A stretch of DNA of 64,000 bases, taken from positions 310,001 through 374,000 of the forward strand of contig NZ_AP022672.1 of assembly GCF_013374095.1 (NCBI RefSeq), written 5' to 3'. The notes under the pieces are model-generated. The model was not told where the DNA came from. It saw only the letters and a list, made by a program, of their open reading frames with translations, and searched no databases. This DNA comes from Sphingomonas sp. HMP6 (GTDB taxonomy: Bacteria > Pseudomonadota > Alphaproteobacteria > Sphingomonadales > Sphingomonadaceae). Below, one piece after another: positions 1 to 8,735 of the stretch. The translations under genes and the position numbers were made by a program. Positions within the stretch are counted from its first letter, which is position 1, and the number at the start of each line of letters is the position of its first letter.

Positions 1-393
1 TGGAGTCTTGTCGTTGGCGTTCAGCCCGATGGGTACCGGCTGGCGACACCGGTTGATGTTGGGCCGGTGGCACAGGATGCGGCGGCGAGCGCCTATGCGC
101 GCGTGCTGGCGGCGGCAGGCGCATCAAAATCGCGCGATCCAATTGATCTGGCGGTGGTGCAGGGCGTCCGCGACCGCACCGGCCACCAGATCGACAGCCA
201 GAGGGACATGGGCGGCTGGCCTGCGCTAAAATCACTGCCCGCGCCGCGCGACAGCGACCACGATGGCATGCCGGATACATGGGAGGTTGCCCATCATCTG
301 AACCCCAAAAAAGACGATTCCACTGGCGTCGGTGCGGGGGGGTACTCGCATATCGAGGCGTATCTGAACGGCCTTGTCACGGCGCTTCGTTAA
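1..393 (+). CDS. Pectate lyase (PL1-like), C-terminal part only
   Basis: The reading frame is open from the first base and ends at TAA 391-393, so the 5' part lies outside the window. The visible 130 residues contain a segment AYARVLAAAGA, a stretch with DSQRDMGGWP, and then the calcium-loop-like DSDHDGMPDTWE followed by LNP. This combination closes many secreted family 1 pectate lyases, which cleave polygalacturonan by beta-elimination. The catalytic parallel beta-helix is not visible, so the family call rests on the tail. Its stop overlaps the stop of the convergent GH43 gene in a shared TTAA. It fits the uronate and pectin theme of the next 7 kb. Confidence 0.6.
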   Translation, partial: WSLVVGVQPDGYRLATPVDVGPVAQDAAASAYARVLAAAGASKSRDPIDLAVVQGVRDRTGHQIDSQRDMGGWPALKSLPAPRDSDHDGMPDTWEVAHHLNPKKDDSTGVGAGGYSHIEAYLNGLVTALR

Positions 394-1964
394 AGCGCCC
401 GATAGGTGAAGTCGCGGAACCGAGCGCTGCCTGCTCCGCCGGCATAAAGCCCTGGACGGAGCATTAAAAAACCACCGCGCACATTGTGATGGTAGCCCGA
501 TACTTCCATGCCGCGGTCAAATCGCGTCCAGCTTTTGCCGCCATCGCCGCTGGTGTCATACGTCACGATGTGGCGGTCGTTTGTCACGCGGATGCGCATG
601 GAGGTGCCATGCGGGTTGGCAGGGCGGCCGCGTTCGGCGCCATATTGGTGGGTGACAAATCGGGTCGCATCAAATCCGAGCCCGCAATAGAGCCGATCAT
701 CGTAAAATAGCACCAAGCCTGCCGTGGTGCCGGGATCGATTTCAACCGAACATTCGAAGCGATAGGCAGTGTCGGCGGCGATAGTAAGCAACGGCGAACT
801 GTTGAACGGCGCAGTGCCCTTTGCGGCGATCGTCAGGACCCCATTGGTTGCGCTGGCACGACGGTGTTCTTCAGCATCAGGGCGATAGAAACTCCACCGC
901 GTCCCTAGGGCAAATCTGTCGAAGCGGTCCGACAGGGGCATGCCATGCGGCACAGGCTGACCGCCTTTGGGTTTGGCAAGGGGAGTGGAGAGATCGCCGC
1001 CCGTCATCTGCGGCCAACCATCGCCAGTCCAGCGCACGGGATCGAGCAGCATTTGCCGTCCCAGCGTCCAATAGCCGTTTTCATACCCGTGATACAGCGC
1101 CCACCAATCGCCCGCCGGCCCCTCGATCAACGATGCGTGGCCGCGCGACCACCAGCGTTCGGCAGTGTCGCGGGTGCGGACCAGCGGGTTGTGCGGGCAA
1201 TTTTCCCAAGGGCCGTTGATTGATCTCGATCGGGCGGCGATCACCATATGCCCGGTCGGCGGGCCCGCGGTGCCGCCAACTGCGGTGATCAGGTAAAACC
1301 ACTCCCCGCGCTGCGCAATCTTAGGGCCTTCTGCAGAAAAGCTTTCGACCACCCAGTCGCTGGGGTAGCGCCACGGATCATAGACATGTTCAGGCACGCC
1401 GACCGTGCTGAGCCCGTCGGCGCTGAGGCGTACACGGTCCCCGCCCGACAGGAACAGCCATCGGGCGCCGTCTTCGCCCACCACATGGCAGGGATCAATA
1501 TGGTGGGGTAGCGTTAGGTCGATCGGATCGCTCCACGGCCCTTCTATCCGGTCGGCATAGATCACGAAGATCGAATTGGGCTTCGATTTCACCGGGATAT
1601 ACAAGAAATATCGGCCGGTATGTTTGGCCAGACTAACCGCCCATACTGATCCGATATTGCGGATGAGAGCGGGGCCAATCGGCTGCCAGCTTACCAGATC
1701 GCGCGAATGCCAGATGATGCAGCCGGGGTAGCTGTCAAAGCTGGAAAATGTCGCATAATAATCCGCTCCGTCTTTCAGGATCGCGGGGTCGGGATGGTCG
1801 CCTGCAAGCACCGGATTAATGAAGCGGCCATTGCCCAAATCGGGCACGCGCTGATTGTCATAGCCGCGCCGAGGCTGCCCCAACCGGGCCGGCGCCGCGC
1901 CGGGCAGCATTAGCGCGCTTGAGCCGGTTGCTGCCAACAATGCTTCTCGTCTCGATATGGTCAT
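390..1964 (-). CDS. Glycoside hydrolase family 43 protein (beta-xylosidase / arabinofuranosidase type)
   Basis: A 524-residue secreted glycosidase. The N-terminus has a twin-arginine signal (SRREALLAATGSSALM, cleavage after about residue 26). Residues of about 50-340 form the five-bladed propeller of GH43: the general base Asp is in GDHPDPAI, the pKa-setting Asp in HIDPCHV and the general acid Glu in SAEGPKI. Residues of about 345-524 match the beta-sandwich often fused to GH43 xylosidases (starts LSDRFDRF). It should release xylose or arabinose from hemicellulose or pectin side chains in the periplasm. Its ATG overlaps the stop of the upstream LamG remnant as ATGA, so it was once the last gene of an operon. 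Substrate cannot be fixed from sequence. The enzyme looks intact although its operon partner is broken. Confidence 0.88.
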   Translation of the reverse strand: MTISRREALLAATGSSALMLPGAAPARLGQPRRGYDNQRVPDLGNGRFINPVLAGDHPDPAILKDGADYYATFSSFDSYPGCIIWHSRDLVSWQPIGPALIRNIGSVWAVSLAKHTGRYFLYIPVKSKPNSIFVIYADRIEGPWSDPIDLTLPHHIDPCHVVGEDGARWLFLSGGDRVRLSADGLSTVGVPEHVYDPWRYPSDWVVESFSAEGPKIAQRGEWFYLITAVGGTAGPPTGHMVIAARSRSINGPWENCPHNPLVRTRDTAERWWSRGHASLIEGPAGDWWALYHGYENGYWTLGRQMLLDPVRWTGDGWPQMTGGDLSTPLAKPKGGQPVPHGMPLSDRFDRFALGTRWSFYRPDAEEHRRASATNGVLTIAAKGTAPFNSSPLLTIAADTAYRFECSVEIDPGTTAGLVLFYDDRLYCGLGFDATRFVTHQYGAERGRPANPHGTSMRIRVTNDRHIVTYDTSGDGGKSWTRFDRGMEVSGYHHNVRGGFLMLRPGLYAGGAGSARFRDFTYRAL

Positions 1965-2182
1965 GCCTGTGCCCGCCTTGCGATTTCATCGATCCGCATC
2001 CGCCCATCGACCAGCATCGCCTGGTGCAACGCAATGAGCGCGCGCCCGCGCTTACCCCGCGCACCGGCTTCGATTGCCAGCACCGCCAGAATCTCGGCGG
2101 TTCGAACGGTGGGTTCGTTGGCGATGCGCGCGACATCGCCATCGTTCATAGCGTGATCATACACGCGAATCTCATCAAGATC
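1961..2182 (-). pseudogene. LamG/concanavalin-type protein, C-terminal remnant
   Basis: The frame reading DLDEIRVYDHAMNDGDVARI is the characteristic last strand and helix of LamG-like beta-sandwich domains. It is followed by about 50 residues and a TGA that overlaps the GH43 start codon (ATGA). Nothing upstream of about position 2182 continues the domain. Instead the sequence becomes the front half of a hydratase gene in another frame. The remnant is therefore the 3' end of a larger secreted protein whose 5' part was lost in a deletion or rearrangement. It has no start codon of its own in a sensible place. The original enzyme type is unknown; a glycosidase or lyase with a LamG module would suit the neighbourhood. 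Confidence 0.6.
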
Positions 2183-2649
2183 GCGACGCCGGCACCATGA
2201 TCGTTGATGCCGCCAAAGGGCGAACTGGCGATTTCAATACCGACATGCACCGCGTCGATCAGTGTAACGGCCTCATCGATTGAAAAATGCTGCTGGGCAG
2301 GGTTTGGCGCGGTCCCGATGCGCAGCAAATATTCGGCCTCTGCCGCCGCAAAACCGCCTGCGAACACCCGCATTGCGGTTGGCGCATCGGTGGAAGCCGC
2401 ATTGACGCAGGTGTAGATCGGCCCGGCGAGGCGATCGACATCGCCAATCGGCGGGTTGATCCGACCGACCTTCCAGCCGACGATTTCCCCGGCGATGAGC
2501 GCAATCGCCGAATCTTGAATGGCATAGGCGTCTGACAGGTCGACAGGAGTGATCCCCGGATAATCGGTCAGCACTGATGCGCTGCGTCTGGCATCGACAA
2601 AGCGGGTCGCAATTTGCGCAATATTCTGGTCGACGACGCGCCGCATCAA
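2146..2649 (-). pseudogene. 2-keto-4-pentenoate hydratase-like gene, truncated
   Basis: The first 155 or so residues resemble the MhpD/FAH-like hydratases (family length about 260): an N-terminal helical part, GWKVGRINPP, and the metal-site segment AAAEAEYLLRIG. The match continues to GGINDHGAGVAI, exactly where relatives read on with a conserved SDFGNN-type segment. Here the frame instead ends after ten unrelated residues. From about 2182 the DNA encodes a LamG tail in a different frame. About 100 C-terminal residues are missing, including part of the active-site barrel, so the product is probably inactive. Such hydratases act on 2-keto-3-deoxy acids in sugar-acid catabolism. It diverges from the LacI-type gene, with an operator-like palindrome between them. 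Confidence 0.7.
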
Positions 2650-2735
2650 TTCACCCCGCTCCCCTGGCTTTTTATGCAGTTTGGCCGCTCCTATCAGCCA
2701 GCACGTCGCTTACTGTGCAGCACCGTGCGGCGAAG

Positions 2736-2749
2736 GGAAACCGGTGTCA
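2736..2749 (+). promoter_or_regulatory. Candidate LacI-family operator, site 1
   Basis: GGAAACCGGTGTCA is centred on the palindromic core ACCGGT, about 88 bp upstream of the hydratase start and 190 bp before the LacI-type gene. Thirteen of 14 positions are identical to the reverse complement of site 2 at 3999-4012. LacI-family operators are typically CG-centred palindromes of this size. Assignment to the adjacent regulator is inference. Confidence 0.5.
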
Positions 2750-2939
2750 ACGGCTGTCTGTCAGGTTGCCTGCATGAAACAGGGTGGGCCATGCGCAATC
2801 AAAGCCTGCGTGCACCAAAGCTGCCCTCCCTTAAACTTTAGGTAAGGGGTATTAATCGGGTCCCGCTGCCGCGCCGCTGCTCTTAGCGCAAGCGCGCGCA
2901 GTGTATTGCTGGGGCTGTTCGCGAACAATAGGGCGCAGT

Positions 2940-3977
2940 ATGGCGGCCATGATGAAAAGCACCGGCCAACCCACCATCAACGATGTCGCCCGTATTGCGG
3001 GGGTTTCGAAAAAAACCGTCAGCCGGGTGATCAACCGCTCCCCGCTGCTGAACGATGATACCCGCCGCAAGGTGGAGGAGGTGATTGGTGATCTGGGCTA
3101 TATCCCTAATCCGCAGGCCCGCGCGCTGGCATTGCGCCGCAATTTCCTGATCGGGTTGGTGCACGACAATCCCAATGCGCAAACAGTGATGAATGTTCAG
3201 CAGGGCATGCTGGAGGCGTTACATGGCACTGAATTTGAAATGGTGGTGCGCCCGCTTGATCGCGGTTCGGCCACGATGCTGGAGGATCTGCGGCATTTTC
3301 TGGAACGCCAGCGGTTGTTTGGGGTCTTGTTGATGCCGCCCATCAGTGAAAATGATTCAATTGCGCGATTATGCAGCGAAATTGGCTGCCGCTACGTGCG
3401 AATGGGTTCCGCCATGCTGGATGATTCCGCGCACATGGTTGCCTCCAACGATCGGGAGGCGGTGCGGATGGCGATTGAGTATCTGATTGCGCAGGGGCAC
3501 CGACGGATCGGCCTCGTGGCTGGGCCGCATGGGTTTCGCTCGGCATTTGAAAGGCGCGAGGGGTTTGAGGAGGCACTTGCCGCGGCGGGCATTGCTTTGC
3601 CGCGGTCAATGGTTGCTGATGGCAGTTACACGTTTGATTCGGGCCGCATCGCGGCGGATCGATTGCTTGATGTGATGCCGCGGCCCACGGCGATTTTTGC
3701 GTCGAATGACGAAATGGCGGCTGGTGTGATGCATGCCGCACTGGAGCGCGGGCTGCATATTCCGCGTGATCTGTCGATCATCGGCTTTGATGATACACCC
3801 GTGGCCGCGCATGTGTGGCCGCCGCTTACCACCGTTCGTTGGCCGATTGTGTCGATGGCGCGGTCTGCTGCATTGAAATTGCTGGCGGGGGTTGATGGCA
3901 GTGATCCGGTCGAGGAACCCTCGCAATTCCTCTCGACGCTGATCCGCCGGGCATCTGTGGCCGTGCCGGGATCATAA
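2940..3977 (+). CDS. LacI-family transcriptional regulator
   Basis: A 345-residue repressor. Start ATG 2940 is preferred because ATAGGG lies six bases upstream; ATGs at 2949 and 2952 are alternatives. The N-terminal helix-turn-helix and hinge read TINDVARIAGVSKKTVSRVI and continue through a YIPNPQARAL hinge helix, the LacI signature. The remainder (about residues 65-345) is the periplasmic-binding-protein-like effector domain, with FASNDEMAAGVM and IIGFDDTP motifs. It is located between a truncated hydratase (divergent) and a truncated uronate isomerase (same strand). An operator-like site precedes each, so a sugar-acid effector and a role in uronate or pectin control are likely but unproven. 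The gene itself looks complete. Confidence 0.88.
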   Translation: MAAMMKSTGQPTINDVARIAGVSKKTVSRVINRSPLLNDDTRRKVEEVIGDLGYIPNPQARALALRRNFLIGLVHDNPNAQTVMNVQQGMLEALHGTEFEMVVRPLDRGSATMLEDLRHFLERQRLFGVLLMPPISENDSIARLCSEIGCRYVRMGSAMLDDSAHMVASNDREAVRMAIEYLIAQGHRRIGLVAGPHGFRSAFERREGFEEALAAAGIALPRSMVADGSYTFDSGRIAADRLLDVMPRPTAIFASNDEMAAGVMHAALERGLHIPRDLSIIGFDDTPVAAHVWPPLTTVRWPIVSMARSAALKLLAGVDGSDPVEEPSQFLSTLIRRASVAVPGS

Positions 3978-3998
3978 CCCCGCGCTTGCGAGGATATC

Positions 3999-4012
3999 TG
4001 ACACCGGTTACC
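3999..4012 (+). promoter_or_regulatory. Candidate LacI-family operator, site 2
   Basis: TGACACCGGTTACC lies 22 bp after the LacI-type gene and 42 bp before the uxaC remnant start. Its reverse complement GGTAACCGGTGTCA differs from site 1 at one position. The location immediately upstream of a uronate isomerase remnant suggests that the regulator once controlled that gene. Confidence 0.5.
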
Positions 4013-4053
4013 AGTCTCGACCAGCACGCACGATGCACCGTGGCGGAGATGAA

Positions 4054-4389
4054 ATGGCGGCCCGACAGCTCAGACTTGATCCTGATCGGTTGTTTCCGGC
4101 TGATCCGTCGATCCGGGGCATTGCGCGTGCTTTGTCTGCGCAGGTTGCCAATCTGCCCATTGTCAGCTCGCACGGCCACACCGATCCTGTGTGGTCCGCC
4201 GCCAATTACCACCTGTTCCGGGGCACGCCACCACGGCTGTGGCTCGATCACGTCTTTGCCAATGTGTTCGGTATCGAGATCACGCGGGATACAGCAAGCG
4301 CCGATCACTATTTCGACATGATCGGCGACAAGCTGGCGACCGAGGGATTTCGTCCGCGCGCGTTGCCTGATCGGTCGAAGCCGCATTGA
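4054..4389 (+). pseudogene. uxaC: Uronate (glucuronate) isomerase remnant
   Basis: Only 111 codons remain of a gene that normally encodes about 470 residues. The start (ATG 4054, GGAG five bases upstream) and the opening LDPDRLFPADP are typical, and the metal-binding segment SSHGHTDP is present. The sequence then jumps directly from HTDPVWSAAN to YHLFRGTPPRLWLDHVF, which in full-length relatives lies several tens of residues later, so an in-frame internal deletion has occurred. After ATEGFRPRAL similarity stops and the frame ends. Most of the TIM barrel is absent, so the product cannot be an isomerase. UxaC converts galacturonate or glucuronate to the ketose forms at the start of uronate catabolism. 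Confidence 0.75.
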
Positions 4390-4490
4390 ACTCCGAATTC
4401 TAGGGCTTGGCATCCGGCGCCAACTCTTAGTGGCGCTGGCTCGTCAAAAAGCATCCTTGGCAAATACCGTTTAAGGGAAGGATTTCGCAG

Positions 4491-6956
4491 ATGTTTTCGC
4501 GCCGTCAGGTTTTGCTGAGATCCGCAAGCTACAGTGGCATATTGGCGGTCCTTGGCAGCGGACAGCCAGTCATCGCAAAGCTGCTGCGCAAAACTAAGCC
4601 AGCCGAGCAACATCGCGGTAAATGGGTGCTGTGGTATGATAAACCGGCCATGAGCTGGACCGAACGTCTTCCGCTTGGCAACGGTCAGTTCGGGGCCATG
4701 CTGGATGGCGCGCCGGATTACGAGAAGCTGCAGCTCAACCACGACACATTCTGGGCTGGCGGCCCGTACAGCCCATCGCGTCCGGGTGCCTATAAACATC
4801 TGGGCGAGGTCCAAAACCTCCTGCTGAATAACCAGCCGCTGGAAGCGCAGGCGATACTCGAAGAACACATGATGGCAATGCCATCACGCCAGATGCCTTA
4901 TCAGAGTCTCGGCGAACTGACGTTCAAGTTTGACGGTTTGGCGGAAACAGCCAGCTTTTCACGCTCGCTCGATCTTGAGACCGCCATTGCGCGTTCCCGG
5001 TACACAACGGCAGAAGGCGTTGGCGAATGGAGCACCTTCATCAGCGCGCCAGCCAATGTCATGGTACGGCGTTTCAGAGCGACGGGGCCCGCGGTTAGGC
5101 GCCTGCTGATCGGTTACCATCGAGCTGCGGGCGTGCAGATCGAAGCAAGCCCGAATGGCACGATGATCGTTAGCGGGGTCAATCGTTCCGCCTATGGCGT
5201 CGACGGTGTACTTCGCTTCTGTCTGCACCTGCTGGTGAATGCCCCCGGTGCGACGTTCGAGCCGGTAGCCGAAGGCTTATGGGTAACTGGCGCCCAGACC
5301 ATCGAGATCGTTGCTGCGACTGCAACCAACTCCGTCAACTATAAAGATGTCTCGGCAGATCCCGAGGCGTTGACCAGTGCTCTGGTGAAATCTGCGATGG
5401 CGAAGGGCGTCGATGCGCTTGAGGCGGAGCATGTCGCGGAGCACCAGCGCTATTTTCGGTCATTCGATATCGATTTAGGGGGTACAGACCTTAGCCTTTG
5501 GCCAACCGACAAGCGGGTGGCTGCCAACAACCTTGAACGCGATCCGCAGCTTGCGGCGCTCATGGCGCAATATGGCCGCTACTTGCTGATTGCGTCTTCG
5601 CGGCCGGGATGCCAACCTTCGACACTACAAGGGCTGTGGAATGCCGACGACGATCCTATTTGGGGATCCAAATATACAATCAACATAAACACCCAGATGA
5701 ATTACTGGGCGGCCGAGCAGGTGGGATTGCAGGCTTGTGTCGAGCCCTTGGTCCAGATGGTCCGCGACCTCGCCGAGACAGGCAAGAAAACTGCCGCTGA
5801 TCACTGGGACGCAAAAGGCTGGGTCGCGCATCACAATACCGATCTGTGGCGTGCAACGGCACCGATTGATCGTGCCCGATCGGGTTACTGGCCAACCGGC
5901 GGAGCGTGGCTGACACTGCATCTGTTCGAACGCTACCGGTACAACCGGGACGAGACTTACCTCGCTTCGATCTGGCCGATCCTGAAAGGCGCTGCCGAGT
6001 TCTTCCTCACCTCGATGGTGGTCGACCCCGCAACCGGCTATCTGGTTACCGCCCCGTCCATTTCACCTGAGAACAAGACCCCGTTCGGTACAGCGCTCTG
6101 CTATGGCCCGATGATGGATACCGAGATCATTCGCGATCTCTTTCGCTGTACGATCGAGGCCACCGAAACGCTCGGCATTGAATCCGAGTTCAGGGATCAA
6201 CTGACCAAGAACATCGCCAAACTGAGTCCGCTTAAAATTGGTAACGCTGGGCAGCTGCAAGAATGGCCGCAAGATTGGGATCTTCAAGTCCCCGAACAGC
6301 ATCACCGGCACATCTCACACCTTTATGCCTTGTACCCTTCACGGCAAATTCACCCAGTCGAGACCCCGGACCTTGCAAAGGCAGCCAAGCGCACGCTCGA
6401 ATTGCGCGGTGACGGAAAATCCGAGGCGAGCGGCACAAGCGGGATGGGCGATTTTGCTGTGCGCTACGGCGCCTCGTTGGCGAACGATCAGGATACGACC
6501 GGCTGGGGACTAGCGTGGCGCGCCTGTCTCCGGGCGCGCCTCCACGACGGGGCCGGGGCCTATGAATCACTGGCCAAGCTATTCAGTACCCGCCGCCTTT
6601 GCCCCAATCTTTTCACGCTCCATCCACCGTTCCAGATCGACGGGAACTTCGGTGCAGTGGCCGCGATCGTCGAGATATTGGTGCAACAACACAACGGCCG
6701 TTTTGATCTCCTGCCAGCGTTGCCAGCGCAATGGCAAAGTGGCTGGGTCAGCGGTTTGCGATTGCAGGGGGAAATTGCACTCGAAATGTCCTGGTCGAAA
6801 GGTGTTGTCACCTCGGTTCGGATGCAGTCGCCGATCAACCAACAGGTTTTGATCAGACAGCGCAACCGTTCGGTCGTGGTGTCATTGCAGGCCAAAAAAC
6901 CCGTCACATTCAGACAATCAAAGGGCGCACAATGTTTGGAGCAATATAATTCTTGA
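4491..6956 (+). CDS. Glycoside hydrolase family 95 alpha-L-fucosidase
   Basis: An 821-residue secreted enzyme of full family length. A twin-arginine signal (SRRQVLLRSAS) precedes the N-terminal beta-sandwich, which begins LWYDKPAMSW and includes LPLGNGQFGAML. The (alpha/alpha)6 catalytic barrel contains ININTQMNYW (the paired Asn residues that assist water activation in GH95), SPENKTPFG (general acid Glu) and QIDGNFG (Asp). All inverting-mechanism residues known for the family therefore appear present. It should remove terminal alpha-1,2-L-fucose, or alpha-L-galactose, from plant polysaccharides such as xyloglucan or from glycans. It follows the uxaC remnant by about 100 bp, with no obvious shared operator. 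Confidence 0.9.
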   Translation: MFSRRQVLLRSASYSGILAVLGSGQPVIAKLLRKTKPAEQHRGKWVLWYDKPAMSWTERLPLGNGQFGAMLDGAPDYEKLQLNHDTFWAGGPYSPSRPGAYKHLGEVQNLLLNNQPLEAQAILEEHMMAMPSRQMPYQSLGELTFKFDGLAETASFSRSLDLETAIARSRYTTAEGVGEWSTFISAPANVMVRRFRATGPAVRRLLIGYHRAAGVQIEASPNGTMIVSGVNRSAYGVDGVLRFCLHLLVNAPGATFEPVAEGLWVTGAQTIEIVAATATNSVNYKDVSADPEALTSALVKSAMAKGVDALEAEHVAEHQRYFRSFDIDLGGTDLSLWPTDKRVAANNLERDPQLAALMAQYGRYLLIASSRPGCQPSTLQGLWNADDDPIWGSKYTININTQMNYWAAEQVGLQACVEPLVQMVRDLAETGKKTAADHWDAKGWVAHHNTDLWRATAPIDRARSGYWPTGGAWLTLHLFERYRYNRDETYLASIWPILKGAAEFFLTSMVVDPATGYLVTAPSISPENKTPFGTALCYGPMMDTEIIRDLFRCTIEATETLGIESEFRDQLTKNIAKLSPLKIGNAGQLQEWPQDWDLQVPEQHHRHISHLYALYPSRQIHPVETPDLAKAAKRTLELRGDGKSEASGTSGMGDFAVRYGASLANDQDTTGWGLAWRACLRARLHDGAGAYESLAKLFSTRRLCPNLFTLHPPFQIDGNFGAVAAIVEILVQQHNGRFDLLPALPAQWQSGWVSGLRLQGEIALEMSWSKGVVTSVRMQSPINQQVLIRQRNRSVVVSLQAKKPVTFRQSKGAQCLEQYNS

Positions 6957-7382
6957 GCCGGCGTTGTCAGTCCATTGCGAACCGCTCACGCCACGATGCA
7001 GTTCGTCGTTAAGGGCGAAGTCTATCCGGCAAGGGATTGCCATTCCGCTGACGTGCTGCCCTGATTTGGTGCCATGTTTGGGTAGAGTACCCATTGTGAT
7101 CAAATCATCGTTTGCGTCGAGGGTCGATTTGTGTGGCGCGACAATCTGGATGAGCAGCGCGTCAATCAGGATGAGTGTAGAGAGGCGTTGAAACGGGACC
7201 TCGCTTTGATAGCAATTTCCAGTGCTATCCCAATAGGTTATAGGTAAAAATCCACGGGTCCCGCTTCGACGCCTATTCACATCGATAGGCCCCGATTGTC
7301 CCGGAACCGCTCAGATGAAGTTTGATCGTTGACCCTGGCTGGAAGCGCTTGGCCCAGCAATTTCGCCTATTTCGTGCCGCTG
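6957..7382. other. 426-bp stretch without a recognisable gene
   Basis: Between the GH95 stop and the convergent kinase gene there are open frames on both strands of up to 120 codons, but none has a convincing start, a ribosome-binding site or a domain I recognise. The base composition is lower in GC than in the metal island that follows. It may be decayed coding sequence at the boundary between the polysaccharide locus and the resistance island. Confidence 0.4.
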
Positions 7383-8735
7383 TCAGTCGCCTTCCGACAA
7401 TTCCAGCTTCAGCGTTGCCAGCAACCCGCCGCCCTCAGCTTCAGCCAGTTCGACCGTGCCGCCATAAAGTGTCGCCAAGTCGCGAGAGATAGCGAGGCCA
7501 AGCCCGCGGCCAGCCTTGGTCTCGTCGAGCCGCATACCGACTTCGAAGACCGAAGCCCGCAACTCCGGTGAAATACCGGGGCCATCGTCGACAATGGTGA
7601 TCATGACGCAGTCGTTGATTGCAGATGCTGCGATGGCAACCGTTCGAATGCCCCATTTGCAAGCATTATCAATCAGGTTCGAGAGCATCTCCGCTAGGTC
7701 GGACGGATCGCAGTTCACTTCGACATCGCTTGCGACATCGATGCGGAAGACAAGATTGCGATCGACGTGCAGCCGCTGCATCACGTCGACGACCTGCGAC
7801 ACGAGTGCCGCCACATTGGCGACGCAACCCGTGACGCGGGTGCCCGCGGCGCTTGCGCGCGCCATGTGAAAATCGATCTGGCGCTGCATGCGATCACACT
7901 GCGCCTGAATGAAATCGGCCGACGCACCCTGCTCCCTGGCACCGAGTAGATCGGCCTCGCTACCGATCAGCGCAAGCGGCGTTCGCAGGCCGTGCGCCAG
8001 GTTGCCAGCCGAAACACGTGCACGCTGGACGATTGCCGATTGCACATCGAGGAGGGCATTCATCCGGGCGACCAGCGGCGCGAATTCGCTGGGCACGTCG
8101 GTCGGCAAACGGGCCAGCTTGCCGCGTCGTAACAGATCGATATTGTCGCCGATCACGCGGACGGGGCGCAGACCATAGGAAATCTGCACGGTCGCGCCGA
8201 TGATCATCAACATCGCGAAAACGGCAAGCGACAGGGCCAAGTCGCGGTTGAACTTGTCGATCGCGGTTTCGATCAGCCGGCGATCGATCGCGATTGTGTA
8301 GCGCAGCGGCGTCGGGACACCGCGTGCAGTCCGGGTCACGCCGAGCTCGAGGACGTCGCCGGACGGGCCCCGGTTCCACCCCGATTGGGGCTCTGGCCGA
8401 ACCGCGAAGCGGCCTTGGAGAACGGCATTGCCGAGCGTTGCGGACGTGACTGGCGGTTTCCCCGGTTCCTCGATCTGCCAATAAAACCCCGATCCAGATT
8501 CGCGAAAGCGGGGGTCCGACATGGGTCGCTGGAGCATCGGCCTCCCATCGGCGCCGATCGCCGTCAGGATCGCCAGCTCCTTCAAATGCCCGGTCAAGTC
8601 GGTGCGATATTGTTCGGTGGTGTGCCAGCGATAGAGGCTGGAGATGAAGCCGCCCGCAATCACGGTTGCCGCGCTGACCCACAACAGGGCCGCAAACAGG
8701 AAACGCAGGCGCAAGCTCTTGAGATCGGCGTTCAT
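7383..8735 (-). CDS. Sensor histidine kinase of a metal-responsive two-component system
   Basis: A 450-residue inner-membrane kinase. The first transmembrane helix is at about residues 8-30 and a second at about 165-185, enclosing a periplasmic sensor of about 130 residues. A HAMP-like linker follows. The H-box is LAHGLRTPL (phospho-acceptor His), the N-box NLIDNACKWG, and the ATP-lid motifs are DDGPGIS and GRGLGLAIS, so the kinase core looks active. Its ATG overlaps the response-regulator stop as ATGA, giving a coupled RR-HK operon. The pair diverges from the RND efflux operon beginning at 9486, so metal stress sensing is the likely role. The ligand cannot be read from the sequence. Confidence 0.88.
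   Translation of the reverse strand: MNADLKSLRLRFLFAALLWVSAATVIAGGFISSLYRWHTTEQYRTDLTGHLKELAILTAIGADGRPMLQRPMSDPRFRESGSGFYWQIEEPGKPPVTSATLGNAVLQGRFAVRPEPQSGWNRGPSGDVLELGVTRTARGVPTPLRYTIAIDRRLIETAIDKFNRDLALSLAVFAMLMIIGATVQISYGLRPVRVIGDNIDLLRRGKLARLPTDVPSEFAPLVARMNALLDVQSAIVQRARVSAGNLAHGLRTPLALIGSEADLLGAREQGASADFIQAQCDRMQRQIDFHMARASAAGTRVTGCVANVAALVSQVVDVMQRLHVDRNLVFRIDVASDVEVNCDPSDLAEMLSNLIDNACKWGIRTVAIAASAINDCVMITIVDDGPGISPELRASVFEVGMRLDETKAGRGLGLAISRDLATLYGGTVELAEAEGGGLLATLKLELSEGD

Noticed and set aside
44..56. Third ACCGGT-type site near the window start
   Set aside because: It shares AACCGGTGTC with the candidate operators but lies within the pectate-lyase coding sequence, so chance cannot be excluded.
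4417..4436. GCGCCA...TGGCGC inverted repeat upstream of the GH95 gene
   Set aside because: Only 6-bp arms with an 8-bp spacer and no second copy; too weak to call an operator or terminator.
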